DNA from: Synanceia verrucosa
Taxonomy: Eukaryota > Chordata > Actinopteri > Perciformes > Synanceiidae
Length of the DNA stretch: 64,000 bases
NCBI GenBank assembly: GCA_029721515.1
Contig: CM056561.1
Span: 4,612,001 to 4,676,000 of the forward strand
Direction: 5' to 3'
Under the pieces are notes generated by a model. That model saw nothing but the letters and a program-made list of their open reading frames with translations. It did no database searches and had not been told where the DNA came from. Numbering within the stretch: position 1 is the stretch's first letter; every line of letters starts with the position of its first letter. This document shows positions 33,642 through 45,720 of the stretch, piece by piece. The translations under genes and the position numbers were made by a program.

Positions 33642-33759
33642 TTTAAACAGCTTTGCTTCCACTCAACTGGGCATCAAGGCCATTATCCCGGGGTTAATCC
33701 CCAATCCGACGGAGCTGGCAGCCTTCCGGGACAAGCCAGGGTGGCAGCCCATCAACAAG
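33642..33759 (+). other. short GC-rich, coding-like segment inside the presumed first intron
   Basis: After TTTTTTAAACAG at about 33630-33644 a plus-strand frame reads STQLGIKAIIPGLIPNPT and then AAFRDKPGWQPINK, using G/C-ending codons unlike the AT-rich surroundings, up to AACAAG|GCAAGC at 33759. The GC dinucleotide would be a rare GC-AG donor. It may be a stray exon, a processed fragment or a conserved non-coding element. I do not recognise the protein. Confidence 0.25.
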
Positions 33760-35860
33760 GCAAGCACGGACAAAAATAACACACAAGCACACACTGGAAG
33801 ATACAGGCAGGCATGCAAGCTGCAATTAGAAAAAAATAACACATCAAAGCTATTAGCTGTGAATGCCTCGGCATCTTCGTCTTTTATTTTCTGTTAGCTT
33901 TCCGTATCTTCCTGTCTTCAGTATTTCTCGTTGCTTTTATCCCACACCCTCCATCTGTCCACCTTCATTTTCTCCACCAGCTCTAATCACGCCACATCTT
34001 GCACTTCTACCTCGCTGTCCCTTTCTCCGTCCGATCTGTTCCTTTGGCCACCATCCAAGGAGTCAAGGTGGAGGAAGAGATTGACTCAAAGGAGGATAGC
34101 CATGTCATGTGGAGAGCGACCAAAGAGGATCCAGGAGGCTTAGGGCGACTTAGCGCTACTCCACCTTCATCCTTCCCTCTCTCCGCCCCTCAGTCCTCGC
34201 CTGGAAACAACACCTGGACCCTCCAGGTCTGCAGTGCACACCTGAAGACCTCCATGCTGCTCATGTTCATCAGCCTCTGTGAGCCTCCCGTCCAGCTTAT
34301 GACACTAATGTGTGCAAAGCAGTGGTTTCTGGCCTCCTGACACCTCCTCTCACCTTCAGCCACACAGGTGCTAAGTCCAGAGTGATCTTATGGAGATCCA
34401 GGTGTAGTAAGGATGGACTGGGATCATCCCAGAGTGACCAGGAGAGAGGTGTGACTCTAAGACGCTGATGCTGAAGTCCTTTAAGTAATGGACCTGATGT
34501 TGTCAACTTCACCTCAAGTTCCTCCAACGACCCATGAAGTGTCAGTGATACTGTTTGACAGAGAAATACTGCTAAATGGAATATCACCCCATCTACCTGT
34601 CTTACTCATTTACACTGGGTGTGTGTGTGCTTTCTCTCTCGGCCTGCTATGTCTCCCATGGTAACTCCTTGACTGACGACCCGGGGCTTAGCCTAAATTC
34701 TCTCTCTATTAAAAGCTGTGAAATGCAAATAATGAAACATCTCATTACCACTGTCGGAGAAGCCAAAATGAAAGGCGGACGGGGGGGGGACTGTAAGACA
34801 ACGAAGCGACGGGAGAAAGAGAATACAAGAGGGAGGGAGAGCTGGAAATAAAAGGAGGAAAGGATGGGAGAAGAAATGGGAAGGGAGGATGTGATGGGGG
34901 AGGAGAGGAGAGGTGAATACAGAGGAACAGATAGCCATACAGTGAGTCTTTTGTTCGATACGTGTTGCCGTTAACACAGAAGGCAGCCAGGACTGACCAC
35001 CTATGCAAACAGGGTGGAGCCCCGACCAACCGAGCTGACAGTTAGGAGGTGTCATTCAAATGCCAAACCATCCTCCACTTATCATGGTGGAGGATGGTAG
35101 CATAGTGTGGAAACACACCATCAGTCAGCAGCTGCAGTGCAAGCACCAGTAATGTATGTGCAAAAAGATTATGCACCCAGTGTACATATGTATGTGCATT
35201 GATTGATAATTTTATTATACCCCAAAAGAATTATTAGTTCCAGAGTTTTACTCTTCAGTCATTAATCACCTCAGGAATGCATCTTACTGTACTTTCCTGT
35301 AATTACTCAGGTTTAAGTGTAATATTAAGACAGGAGAGAGCTACTTCTTTAAAAAACATATGAGTGTGATGCAGAGAAGTGAAATCACCTACATTACAGG
35401 AAGTGTCTGTATTTAGTTTTGCTGGTGGGGGGTTGGTTGGTTGCTTGGTGGTGGATGTCATGTGACGATGACCACCGTGAGCACTCTGTGGGTCTCCTGG
35501 TGCAGAACACAGTTTCATCACTGCGGTAGTTTGTTCACACCCCTGGTATCATGAGGGACTTCATGGGATGTGAAGGTGTGACCATTTCATGACTTCTGGG
35601 AACTTTATGTTGTGTAAGGGTTTTTTCCTCATCACAGATGAATCATGTATTTAGTTTTCCTTTTGCTTTCCTGTTCAAGAGTTAATAAAGTAAAAACTAA
35701 CCAGTATTTTATTTTGTATTTAAACTGAAGTTCTTGTTTTTTTCATTTAAACCTGGGTAACTTTTTTCTGTACTTCTATGGAAATGTTTATTACCCAAAC
35801 TCTGATCATCTAACAGATTTTGCAGACTAACATTCAAGCTCAACTTTATACTGTCCTAAC

Positions 35861-36170
35861 ACTGCATTCATACAAAAATATTTGGACATCAGATCATTAC
35901 ACCCATTTGTGATTGCTGAACATCTTGTGAATATGCTGCTTTAACAGCCTCCTCTGGGAAGATTTGCCACAAAATGTTGAACCTGCTGCAGAGATGCTGG
36001 CTGACAGTCGCTGCTCCAGATTATCCCAGAGGTGTTCGATGGGAATGAGTGTGAAGACCAGTGGAGTTCTCCCACGCCATACCCAACAAAAAATGTCTTT
36101 GTAATGGTGGAAAGAGAGAGGACCTTCTCAAAACAGCTGCTGCAATATTGGAAGCACATTATTGTCTAAA
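35861..36170. repeat. teleost interspersed repeat (AAAAATATTTGGACATCAG type)
   Basis: Motifs ACTGCATTCATACAAAAATA, TTGTGATTGCTGAACATC, GGGAAGATTTGCCACAAAAT, GTGTTCGATGGGAATGAG and GGAAGCACATTATTGTCTAA follow each other as in a familiar fish dispersed repeat. It lies directly next to another repeat (36.23-36.91 kb), forming a 1-kb repeat cluster in the presumed first intron. Confidence 0.75.
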
Positions 36171-36229
36171 CCATCAAAGAAGGCCGATCAAGTCACTAAA
36201 CAGATACTGCAAATTATTTGGTTCTTGCC

Positions 36230-36908
36230 AAGATGAAAAAAAATCTATTTAGACATGTTAGATGATTTATCTTGTTTTAAGAGTTATTTTCTTAATTTTT
36301 ATCTTTACACGTTCATCTTAAATCAAGCACAACCTTATATTTTTTGTCTCAAATAGGCAGAAAATCTTAAAACGAGGTAAATAACTGTTAAAATGAGATA
36401 TATTTCATCTCTCTCCTAAAGTCTCATCAAATAAATCATGTTTTAAGATTCAGTAACAAACTTAAGTTGCTTTATTTAAGAGTTACACAAGCATTTTCTG
36501 CTTATTTTATGCATATATTTACTTTGGGTCTGTAAAAAGTCAGATTTTGATTAATCACCTTAAGGGGGTGCCTGTAGCGTGTGGTAGAGTGTTTATCCCT
36601 GAACCACAGGGTCATGGGTTTGATCCCCCCAGACACTGAACCCTGTTGTTCCTTATATGGCTCCATTGCTCTCTGAAGAATGAGTTAAATGGACAAAGCT
36701 GATTCTTAGTATTAAACCCAGCATTTTCTGCTTATTTAAAGTCTTTTAACTTGATCTTATTTCTAGATTTAACATCTTAATTTGAGAAATCTTGTCAAGT
36801 GAAATTATCTCACTGCATGGAAAGACAATTTCACTTGTTTTGAGGCCCTTTTTCCTCAGCTTTAATGTTTTTATCTTATTTTCAGACACCCTTTTTTGCA
36901 GTGCACTA
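36230..36908. mobile_element. MITE-like repeat (TCTTGTTTTAAGA ... TTTTTTGCAGTGC), split by an inserted SINE
   Basis: The left part 36230-36507 (ATCTTGTTTTAAGAG, AAGTTGCTTTATTTAAGAG, AGCATTTTCTGCTTATTT) and the right part 36720-36908 (GATCTTATTTCTAGATTTAA, AATCTTGTCAAGTGAAATTA, TCTCACTGCATGG, TTTTTTGCAGTGC) belong to one common teleost repeat, continuous once the 212-bp insertion is removed. The GCAGTGC end suggests a hAT-like element, but the left terminus is unclear. Confidence 0.75.
36508..36719 (+). mobile_element. tRNA-derived SINE insertion with 18-bp target-site duplication
   Basis: A 212-bp segment is flanked by exact 18-bp copies AGCATTTTCTGCTTATTT (36490-36507 and 36720-36737). It contains an RNA polymerase III-type A box (TGTAGCGTGTGGTAGAGTG, 36573-36591) and B box (GGTTTGATCCC, 36617-36627), followed by a tRNA-unrelated body with TTGCTCTCTGAAGAATGAG and GAGTTAAATGGACAAAG typical of fish SINEs. 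Unusually, about 60 bp of other sequence precede the tRNA-like head inside the duplication. It is not a functional tRNA gene: no acceptor stem pairs across it. Confidence 0.8.
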
Positions 36909-37252
36909 CTGAATATAGACTGATGTCCACACACATTTGACCAGAGATCATGACTCACACCTGAGAGTGTTTCCCTTCCAACCTGTATTACCAGGTGACC
37001 AAAGGTTATTTAGAACAAAACAACTAAATTGTCTTTTAATCTACCCTGTATCTCTCTAGCTCACTTGTGCATCTCTTTGCCTTTTTTCCTCCAGTTTCAT
37101 TTCATTTTCGTCGTTTTGGCGAGTCTCAGTTCTGTTTTGAAAAGCACCACATAGCTTTGTGGCTCAAGCGATGATGACAATATAAGGCCATGGAGCTGCT
37201 CGAAACTCACATTTAACACCCACCCTGATCTCTCTGTCTCTTGCAACGAGTC

Positions 37253-37253
<1 letters not shown>

Positions 37254-37288
<35 letters not shown>
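37254..37288. repeat. (TG)n microsatellite
   Basis: About 16 units. Confidence 0.95.
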
Positions 37289-37289
<1 letters not shown>

Positions 37290-39956
37290 ATGTCCAGACC
37301 CTTTCATAGGTCTTAACACAAAACCTGTCACAGCAAAAAAGCAACCTGTCACGACTCAGCTAGACACGACTGTACATGACTGTACCTCACAGAACCCTGC
37401 AGCCTGTTCCCGAGCTGTTAAAATGGCCACAGCAAAGGGCTCTGGACTAGAACAAATACACACATGGAGCGAGTGAACGCATCATGAAAGTGTAAGGACA
37501 GGTAGAACAATGCCAGCCCTAAAGGAATACATGTCTGAAATGTCTGAGGACTAAAAGCTAATTGTTGTTTGTTGAAATGTGCGAGTGAATGACTGAACGA
37601 TGGTGACTCACTGCCGGTGGCCAGTCGCTATCTGGTGCCGAGGCGGGTGTCCAGAGAGTAACTTGGTGTGACTGTCGCTCTGTCAGACGGCAAACAGAGG
37701 CATCTTTCTCAAATCCACGCTGGGCAGCGGCTCACAATGAGCTAACGCGAAGAGGGGAGCAAAAAAAAAAAAAAAAAAGCCGTGGCTTAAGTGTGTACTC
37801 ACAAGGACAACAGGCACACCCTCCACCCCCCTGAGCAAATATTAAAAGAGACTTCACTCCCAGCTAATCTAATTCACAAACACTCCCGAGCACACACAAA
37901 CAGGAAAAACACATAATTTAAGTACATTAACAGAGCCCTCAACATGCAACATTCAATTCTAACTCACCACAGCCTCCCAACAACAACTGAGCAGCACACA
38001 GATTTACATATAGATAGAGAAGTGTTTATAAAAAAAAAAACCACATTTGTACATAATAGCTCCAGGCCTCGTTGTCACTCATCAAGCTGATCAAAAAGCA
38101 GCGACTATACAACACTGATGAATCTCGGAGCGCTTTTGCAAATCTGTCCTTCAACAGCAGAAAAAGAGGAGGTGAGATAAAGGGAGAGAAATCAAGGGGA
38201 GAGGAGAGGAGCATCTAAATATAGAGGGACTCACATTTTGGAGTCAGAAAAGAGACAGTGAAGGGTAAGAAAGAGGGAGGGAGACGGGGGGGATGCAAGA
38301 AAGAAAGAAAAAGTGAAGAGAGATGGGGAACAAATAAGTAAGCAACAGAATAGAGAAGCGAAGGCGGAGAGGGCGTCAGAGTAGCTCCAGATCAATGGCT
38401 GCAAAGCCTCGGTGGGCTTCTCGTCTACAGCAGCGCTGCTTCGTGGACTACTGGAGAACTGGACGTGGAGGACACTTAATTTTGTCTGCAAGACTTGAGA
38501 GTTCAATATACCGCACGCTGCATCACCACAGACGTTCATCAATACGCCGCGTCGATACCGAGGGTCTGCCCCTTCAGCGATCTTTTCAACAGTCCCATCA
38601 CAGAGCGGCTCTTAGTCCATCTGCTGAGTAAATTCTAATAATGATCAGTGAAGACGCAAAATCATTCAGGGTCTTTGTTTTTCTGTTTCTGTTCTGTGAT
38701 TGGCTGTTCAGAGAGCAAAGCCGCTGACGAAAAAACCCAGCAGATTTCAAGTGTTTATCAGTCTAATTGTTTAAAATAAGCAAACTTTTTATGAACTTTT
38801 TGCACGACGTGACTCGAGGCTGCTGCGTCCACTGTGATTGATGAAGAGCGACCAGACAACCTGGATCCTCACTTCTGTCCTCTCCTCTTTCGTCATCCTT
38901 TCTCCCCTGCTTCTCCCCAGTCTGTCTTTTCACTCCAACACGGTTTGACATTTGACTATCACCTGTTGACTCAGGTGAACGGCTGCAGTGGGACTATTGC
39001 TTTTTCTTTTCTTGACAGAAAGAAGTGTAAATTCATGCGCAGATTCGAGCGCCATAGCCAGACATAAGAGACACAAAGAAGAGAGGGAGAGACAATAGGT
39101 CCACTGTGCAAACTCCCATGCTCGTGCTCAACATCGCTAAGGACAACACCCACCTTGGAAACCTAATTTTGACGAAGTCACACATTCCCACACTGTGAGG
39201 CAGCGCCAGTATCAGGTGTCCGTCCAAACCACCAACCACCACCAATCAACCGACACCCCCCTTTCGTGACACACCACCGCACACACCAAAACAACCGGTA
39301 GGGAGGGAGGAAGGGAGGAAAGGGTGCGGGGGTGAGAAAGAGAGGGAAAAAAAAGAAGAGGGCAAGAGAAAGAGCAAACCAGAGACAAAGGCAGAGAGGA
39401 GGACAATGGGTGAAAAGAGGAAGAGCGGGGAAAATAGAGAGGACGAGATGAGGTGAAAAGAGCATCGCCAGCTCACCGTTTGCATTCACAGAGCAAAATA
39501 AGAACAAAAAGACGGCAACAATGAGGCTCACATGTATATGCACTGACTGTGTGTGTGTGTGTGTGAAGGAGCAGCGAGGAGGCCGTTGGGGGAGTTTACC
39601 CCTCGCTCCTGAAAAGGGGATGTGAACCTACTCACTTCTGTTCACATATGGATTGGCTTCACCTCTCTTGTTCATAAAGGGAACTACACTGACAAATGCG
39701 AGCTCATAAAAGTGTCCAGCAACAATGACAGAGCGCTACTTTCATCACAGATTTATGTTCACATATTAATACGCTAAAGGATCAGTTTTTTTTACTCCAA
39801 CTTCCCCTTCGAGACGTCACATTACGTAACTTATAGTGAGACGACATCAGGCCAGAAGAGTTGTTTGTGCTTTGGCAGAAAACTGGAAACTGTGTCCATT
39901 TTTGTTAGCTGTTGCATTAAAGGGATGTATAATTATGGGCTGGGGTCAGGGGGAAG

Positions 39957-40043
39957 GATAAAAATGAGAAAGAGAACAGGAAGAGGGTAAAAATGAGAAA
40001 GGGAGTAGAGGAAGGGTAAAAATGAGAAATGGAGTAGGGGAGG
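39957..40043 (+). repeat. three-copy minisatellite, 29-bp unit
   Basis: Copies start at 39957, 39986 and 40015, each with a GGTAAAAATGAGAAA core followed by a purine-only tail. The array is set in a longer purine-rich tract (39.93-40.43 kb). Confidence 0.85.
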
Positions 40044-40378
40044 CCACAGGAGGCACCTGGCCCACTTACAGCAGAGGAAGGGGTGGAGGAGGAGGAGGAG
40101 GAGGAGAGGTGGAAGATTAAGGAGTGGGAGGGGAAAAGATGAGGAGGGAAAGCAGGGAGAGGAGGACGAGCAGGAGGAGAAGAGAGCGAGGGAGGTGCGA
40201 CGGGCGGCTGGAAGGTGAAGTAGAGGAACGGTAAAAGGTGAGGAGGGTTAAAAAAAAAAGTATGTGAGATGAGGAAGCAAGACAATAAGATAAACAGATG
40301 TAATAATGGGAAGGGGGAGGAGGGCAGAGATGGAGGTGAGAGCAGGAGAGAGGAGGAGGTGGAGAAGGTGGGGGCTGG

Positions 40379-40402
40379 AGAAGAAGAAGAAGAAGAAGAA
40401 GA
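40379..40402. repeat. (GAA)n trinucleotide repeat
   Basis: About eight GAA units inside a purine tract. Confidence 0.93.
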
Positions 40403-40619
40403 GGTGGCCTTGTGAGGCTGAGAATGGAGGTGGTGTGTTCGTGAGCGTCTCTGTGTATGTGTGGGTGTCTAAAATCATGACGAAAAAACTAACACCTCAC
40501 CCAAAGTATGAATAACCGACCACAACAGGCCAACGGAGGTTCAATCTCTTCTGCCGGCACGTTGGAACAGGCTGCCTATACCACTAATATCCCACTAATA
40601 CCACCCACAGTCCTCGCTC

Positions 40620-40800
40620 CACCTCACATCAATGAATATTTCATGTCCTGATGGCACTTTTAAAGCAAAAACTAATTAGCAAATCCAAGTTGATCTGGCA
40701 TTAGTCATATCAGGCCAATTAAAAGCCCAGTCCTACTGTACATGTTAATGGCAGCGAAGTGGAATAATTGTATGTTGAGCAGGGGAGAGAATGTTAAACA
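40620..40800. promoter_or_regulatory. candidate conserved non-coding element in the presumed first intron
   Basis: A non-repetitive block contains homeodomain-type cores (ACTAATTAGC, CCAATTAAAA, GTTAATGG) and GGAATAATTG, between purine-rich tracts and a satellite. The assignment is pattern-based only. Confidence 0.2.
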
Positions 40801-41772
40801 GGCCTTGTTAGCAGCACTTTAGCACTCTAGCCAGAGTCCATGCCTGGATTACAAAACTCTACAAAGCAGGATAATGTTCGCCAGAAACACACACATACAC
40901 ACACGACAAACGAAAACTCCATCCATTAATTAAAGTGTCTCCATCATTTCCACAGGGTCAGGTCTGATACTTATATAGTTAAAGAACAGAAATATATTCC
41001 AGGGAAAATGGTGGTTTTTACTCTTCAATAATAATATTAAACAGGGATCCAAATATTGGCAGGAGCGCTCAGGTTAGATGTTACGCATGTATCAGTGGGA
41101 GAAAAGCGTTTTCTGCTGTCAACACAGGGTTTCAGAGACACACTTTGTGTGGTATTGTGGAGAGAAAAGGTGTTGGTTTGTGTTTGAGGCTATCCAACAT
41201 TCCCTCTGTGTGTGTTTTTTCTAAACGCAGGAGTTTAGATTGAGACAGACAGCACTGACACACGCAGACTAAACTGTGCCGCACAAAAAAGCGACAGAAT
41301 AACAAGGGCTCGAGCTCTTTCAGAGTGGATGTCTGTTTCATCACCCCGCTCCCTCCTTCTCCCCCGTTCTCTCTCCTTCTCCTTCCCTCTTTTCCTTCCT
41401 CTCTCACCTGAGCTTTGATATGGAAATCTCTCACCAGCCACAGCCCGAGGCTAGTTGACTGTTTCTAAAGATGTATTTGCTCAAAGCCACTCAATTTCTC
41501 ATCAAATGCTCACACTGTGTGTATAAAAGACAAACTCTTTCACTGGGAAAATAACAACTAACAGCCGCGTACTTATATGAGGCTTTCAGCAGTCTGCAAA
41601 CCCCGGACTTCAACAAAGAGGTGTTTTTTTTTTTCTGAGCACAAACCTTCAAGTTCTTAATAGCTTATGTACATTTGTCTGAAAAGATGCTGATCACTCT
41701 ACAAAGTGGAGAGCTGAGATTGCAAACTATTCGGTGTGTGAGTGTGTTTATTCCTATCACTAGGTTATCATA

Positions 41773-42226
41773 TTAACTCTTTGAGTGCCATTGATGTATT
41801 TTGACGTCATTTAAAATGTGATGCTTGAGTGCCATCGACATAATAATACGTCAAAGTGGTTTTTCAGCAGCAGGTCGCCGATCGCGGTCTCCCACAGCCT
41901 GTGAGTAATTTTGGGGTTTCTGGAGATCTAGTCAAAGCATGAAGAGGCGGTATACACTACAGACATCAAAACAGGAAGTGGAGACGATCGAGATGAGAGA
42001 GCGAACAGAATCTGGACAAAAAGTGGTGATTTTGGTGAAAGTGTCCTCTACTCTACCTCTGATAAAACAAGAATGGAACAAGGTAAAAACAAAATTTTTT
42101 TTTCATGATGAAATAGAGAGTCTCTTCTTTCATTTGAGCTGTTCAGTGTTTTCAGTGTCAAAGTACAAAATATTCTGTAGGTCTTGAAATATGACTCAAA
42201 ATAGGCAAAAACGACTGGCACTCAAC
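41773..42226 (+). mobile_element. TTAA-bounded MITE family, copy 3
   Basis: The left end TTAACTCTTTGAGTGCCA is intact. The body is nearly colinear with the other full copies (CCTCTGATAAAACAAGAATG, GAGAGTCTCTTCTTTCATTT). The right end reads ACTGGCACTCAACATC, so the GAGTTAA terminus has been lost or mutated. An extra GCCGATCGCGGTCTCC segment near 41876 is not present in the other copies I compared. Confidence 0.86.
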
Positions 42227-43412
42227 ATCAGCAACCCTGAGCCAAATAAAGTGATTGGAATTGGAAACCATTTAACAACAAACGAAACAATTTGAAAGAG
42301 ATTTATAAATAAGAGAATAAGTAAGTAATGAGTCACAAAGACAAAATATTCAGTTAGTTTCTTGTAAAAGACTGCAAATCAGTCCCATGTCAGCTCATTA
42401 CCAGAGAGGAGAGATACCAGCGATGCTGATGTTTTAAAACTCTTGTGTGTGAATCACTGTCATGCAGATCACTGTGATCTTTAAAGATCTTTCTTTTAAA
42501 CAGGGAGGAAAAAAATATTCAATATTAAAAATGCAGATGTTTTTTTCTCATAAAAAGTGAGCCTTAGTTTAGAGTGACTTGAAAATGTAAAGCTTTATAT
42601 ATATACCTTTAATCTATAAAGGGTTTTTTTGTTAATGACTTACATGCAGAGACACGTAACTCTTAATCAGAAAAATGAAGAGAAATTTCTATCCCTTCCT
42701 TTGTTATTCTTTCATCGGACAAAATGCTCTACCTGACGTGCAACATCTGCCGTCGTCATTTCACTTGTTGCAGTATTTCTTTTGACAGTGTGTTAATGTG
42801 CAGTACAGTAAAACCTACAATTAGCGCACAAAAAAAGTTAGTTTTCAAGGCTGGCCCAACTTTGGACAATGATTCAACTGGTTACTGATGTAAAAAAAAA
42901 ATTTCCAGAAAAATAACTCATGATGCTGATAAGCATTGTGCGAGGCTCACGAGGCTCTGCTGGGAAAGACACGATCTGCTTCGCATTCCTAAATAAAAGA
43001 AAAACACACCCTGGCGAAAGCACACAAACTGAAATCCCTCATCTGTTTCCTGCCGAATGTGTGATCCCAAAAGGTGTTTCGCAATATCAACTCCCAAGAA
43101 AAAATTCTGACATCTCGCCATTTTCACCGCGCTTGTGTTTATTTATAGCAATAATCAAATTACAATTTTTACAAAAGAACGAGGGGGGAAAGAACAAGTG
43201 AGCGTATTGCTTTCATTGACATCCTATTCTGCGTGTGCAGGTGCATGAATATGTGTGCACACTTGCACGGCTATGAAATATTAACACCTATGTGAAAAGA
43301 CAAGTGGGGTGGTGGAGAGTATTTGTGTGTGTGTGGTTTGTGGAGGGGATGGCTTAAACTCACCTGTCCTCTCTGCTGGGGGGAGGATGAGGATGTCAGA
43401 CAGCTGATACAC

Positions 43413-43452
43413 ACAAAAACACACACACACACACACACAAAAACACACACAC
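43413..43452. repeat. (AC)n microsatellite, interrupted
   Basis: AC runs broken by AAAAACA segments. Confidence 0.93.
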
Positions 43453-44264
43453 ATCCCCCACAACCTCCATGTAACCCCACGGGGATTAGGAACACCTGTA
43501 TTCAGCGCTGCACAATGAGCTATAGGGGCAGTTAAGCTAAAAAGCCCTGGGAGTTATTAGGCAGTGGGGGATGGAGCTGCTTTGGGGTTAATGTGTGCCA
43601 AACTGTCTCCATGCAAAATCAGATGTGAGAATGATAATATTCACGGCATCACAAACGGAAGACAGACTTGTCAGAAAACTCCAGAGAGTGCGCTCTGGTG
43701 TAAACGGTTCGTTTTGGCGTCGTGTTAGCCAAACAGGTGTTCCTATTAACAAGTGAGCTCCTGAGGGGGGATCGGGACGAGAAAACTGGCAGGGAGAGAT
43801 AGAGACAGAGAGATGAATGGAGTACAAGGTTGCTAACAGGGAACAAATGAGTCTTTATGGAGCATTTGGCCTCTTTTCTCTATTTATAGGGAATGCAGAC
43901 TGGATTCGATAGTGTACAGTTTATCGTCAGGTTTGTCTTTAATCACACGCTACATCCACAGACAAACCTGCTACCACATAGTTCAGCCCACAACCTGTAC
44001 GGGAGCACTGAACACCTCCTACATACCAGCAGGCTTACACAGCTAAGAGTCAAGCGTCACAAGTTTCAAACCTGACTCCCACCAAATTCTCATTTTCTTA
44101 CCCTCTTTTCACACCCTGACACACCCTTGTTGTTTCCCACCAACTCTCCAAACTCCAGATAATATTTAGCTTAACAAGCTCGTCACCTTCAACAAACTAT
44201 AAACCAAGAAAGTACAGATAGAGGTATGAACGCTTAATTTGCATATCTTGTTTAATCCACTTTC

Positions 44265-44538
44265 GGGCTGCAACTAATTAATTATTGCAATTAGTTTCAA
44301 TGTTGATTAATCAACTAGTTGTTTGGTTTGTAAAATGTGGGTCAGTGTTTCCCAAAAGCCTAAGATGACCTTCTTGAGTGTCTTCTTTCATCCAAAATAT
44401 TCAGTTTACTGACCAGAAAAGATGCTGAAGATATGATTTTTTTTCTTTTTTATCCCAAACCGATTAATCGATTATCAAAATAGCCCACGACTAATTTAAT
44501 AGCTGACAATTGACTAATTGATTTCTCGTTGCAGCTCC
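44265..44538. mobile_element. hAT-like non-autonomous element (CTGCAAC ends), copy A
   Basis: The left end is GGGCTGCAACTAATTAATTA and the right end is TTTCTCGTTGCAGCTCC, giving a terminal inverted repeat around GCTGCAAC. Between them are the AATCGATTAATC-type motifs and TATTCAGTTTACTG typical of a very common teleost repeat. The flanks TCCACTTT (44256-44263) and TCAACTTT (44541-44548) could be a diverged 8-bp duplication, the length expected for hAT elements, although the end positions do not align perfectly. Confidence 0.8.
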
Positions 44539-45461
44539 AATCAACTTTTAGAAAGAGTCCATTCATGAGCGATAACACAAGTGGGAAAGTGCTTCAAAAT
44601 CCTCCTTTGCAATCCCACAAGCACATGAGCAGATAATATTTTTTCCATCTTTCGGCCGATCTCGCCTACACTCCTCCTCCACTCCTCCCTGTAGCTGCTG
44701 TCTTGGTCTGTATTATATTTCCCCCGTGGAACACACAGATGGAAAAGGTGCAGACAAACAAAGCTGATGTCCACTGCTCTCATAATGTTAATACTGGAGC
44801 TTTACCTCAGTGGGGGAAGCAAGCAGTGGTGGATTAAACCCACAGAAACGCAGGGCCGAGATGCCAAGGTGTGGCACTGCCATCAGAGTTAAGGGCAAAC
44901 ATTAAAAGCAAAGATAATCTATCTGCCCCAAAACTGTGCATAGATGGACACGCATGCAAATGCAAACACAAGCCAATGAATTTCTGAATAAAAGATGTCA
45001 GACGGTTTATCAAACCTTAACTCTGCAGTAGGAAGGGCAAAACAAGCAGACAAATTTGGGAAAAAAAAAACATTAGAGGGTCTCTTAGTCCCAGAGATCT
45101 AGTTAGCAACTGTCATCCAGACGTAAATGCTCTGATCTAACCGGCTGTGCACACAGTTACAGAGAGGATGCACTTAAAACAGAAAAAAATGACTGGCTGG
45201 CACTGTTAAGTTCCTCATACTAAAACAGAGAAGCAGACTATTCTGATACAGCAGCTCCCAGGAGTCTCAGCCACAGAACTTGTTAAGGTTTCATTTTCTT
45301 AAAGTTAAACTTCAAATGCCATAACGATCACCTCCTCAGTGTCTATCTAAGAGTGGCTCACATTATCAAAAAGTTTGCAAACCTCAGTGCAAACATGGTG
45401 ATGATGAGGCCTACAGGTGAGAGATGTGTGTCACTCATCCAGAGCTCAGCTGAAGACTCAC

Positions 45462-45618
45462 CTGGCTGCAGGCTGAGCTGCTGGAGGAGCGTGACGTACA
45501 GGCGCGCACTGCTGTCTGAACTGTACGCACTGGATGAAGCGGGGTTGCTCCCCTCTCACACATAAGCGTGGGTAGAAAATGGAGGAAGAAGGAACTGACC
45601 GGTTTGAGAGGGCAGACA

Positions 45619-45667
<49 letters not shown>

Positions 45668-45720
45668 AACACACGCAGGAGACAGACAGGGAAGCGGCGC
45701 TCTCAGTCGCCAATAAACAC
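45462..45720 (-). other. candidate 5' non-coding exon of zbtb46
   Basis: On the minus strand the sequence ctgcagccag|gtgagt at 45462 is a perfect donor. The DNA before it (45462-45720) is richer in CpG than its surroundings (gcgcgc, gtacgtcacgc) and is interrupted by a (GT)n run at 45.62-45.68 kb. It contains an ATTGG (inverted CCAAT) near 45710. The gene's start-codon exon requires a spliced upstream exon in this direction. The 5' end is not determinable from sequence, and the upper limit given is arbitrary. Confidence 0.4.
45624..45676. repeat. (CA)n microsatellite inside the candidate 5' exon region
   Basis: About 25 CA units with AAACAC interruptions, within the CpG-richer block upstream of the 45462 donor. 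On the minus-strand transcript this would be a (GU)n run. Confidence 0.95.

Larger units (their letters stand above)
26019..45461 (-). other. probable first intron of zbtb46 (about 19.4 kb, upstream boundary inferred)
   Basis: The downstream boundary is the CAGCAG acceptor at 26016-26021. The upstream boundary is inferred from a consensus minus-strand donor at 45462. No coding exon is recognised. Contents include a hAT-like element at 28.15-28.76 kb, a fold-back element at 29.49-29.80 kb, a (TA)n tract at 32.1 kb, a short GC-rich open segment at 33.65-33.77 kb, nested repeats with a SINE at 35.86-36.91 kb, a 29-bp minisatellite at 39.96 kb, a TTAA MITE at 41.77 kb and a hAT-like repeat at 44.27 kb. 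Stretches such as 26.0-27.1, 30.0-31.2, 34.0-35.8, 37.3-38.1 and 42.2-43.3 kb show nothing I can name. Confidence 0.6.

Noticed and set aside
36569..36640. A tRNA gene
   Set aside because: A- and B-box-like motifs are present, but the acceptor and anticodon stems do not pair, and the segment lies inside an insertion with target duplication, so it is a SINE head.
39957..40043. CRISPR-like array
   Set aside because: The 29-bp units are contiguous with no spacers and purine-rich, so this is a eukaryotic minisatellite.
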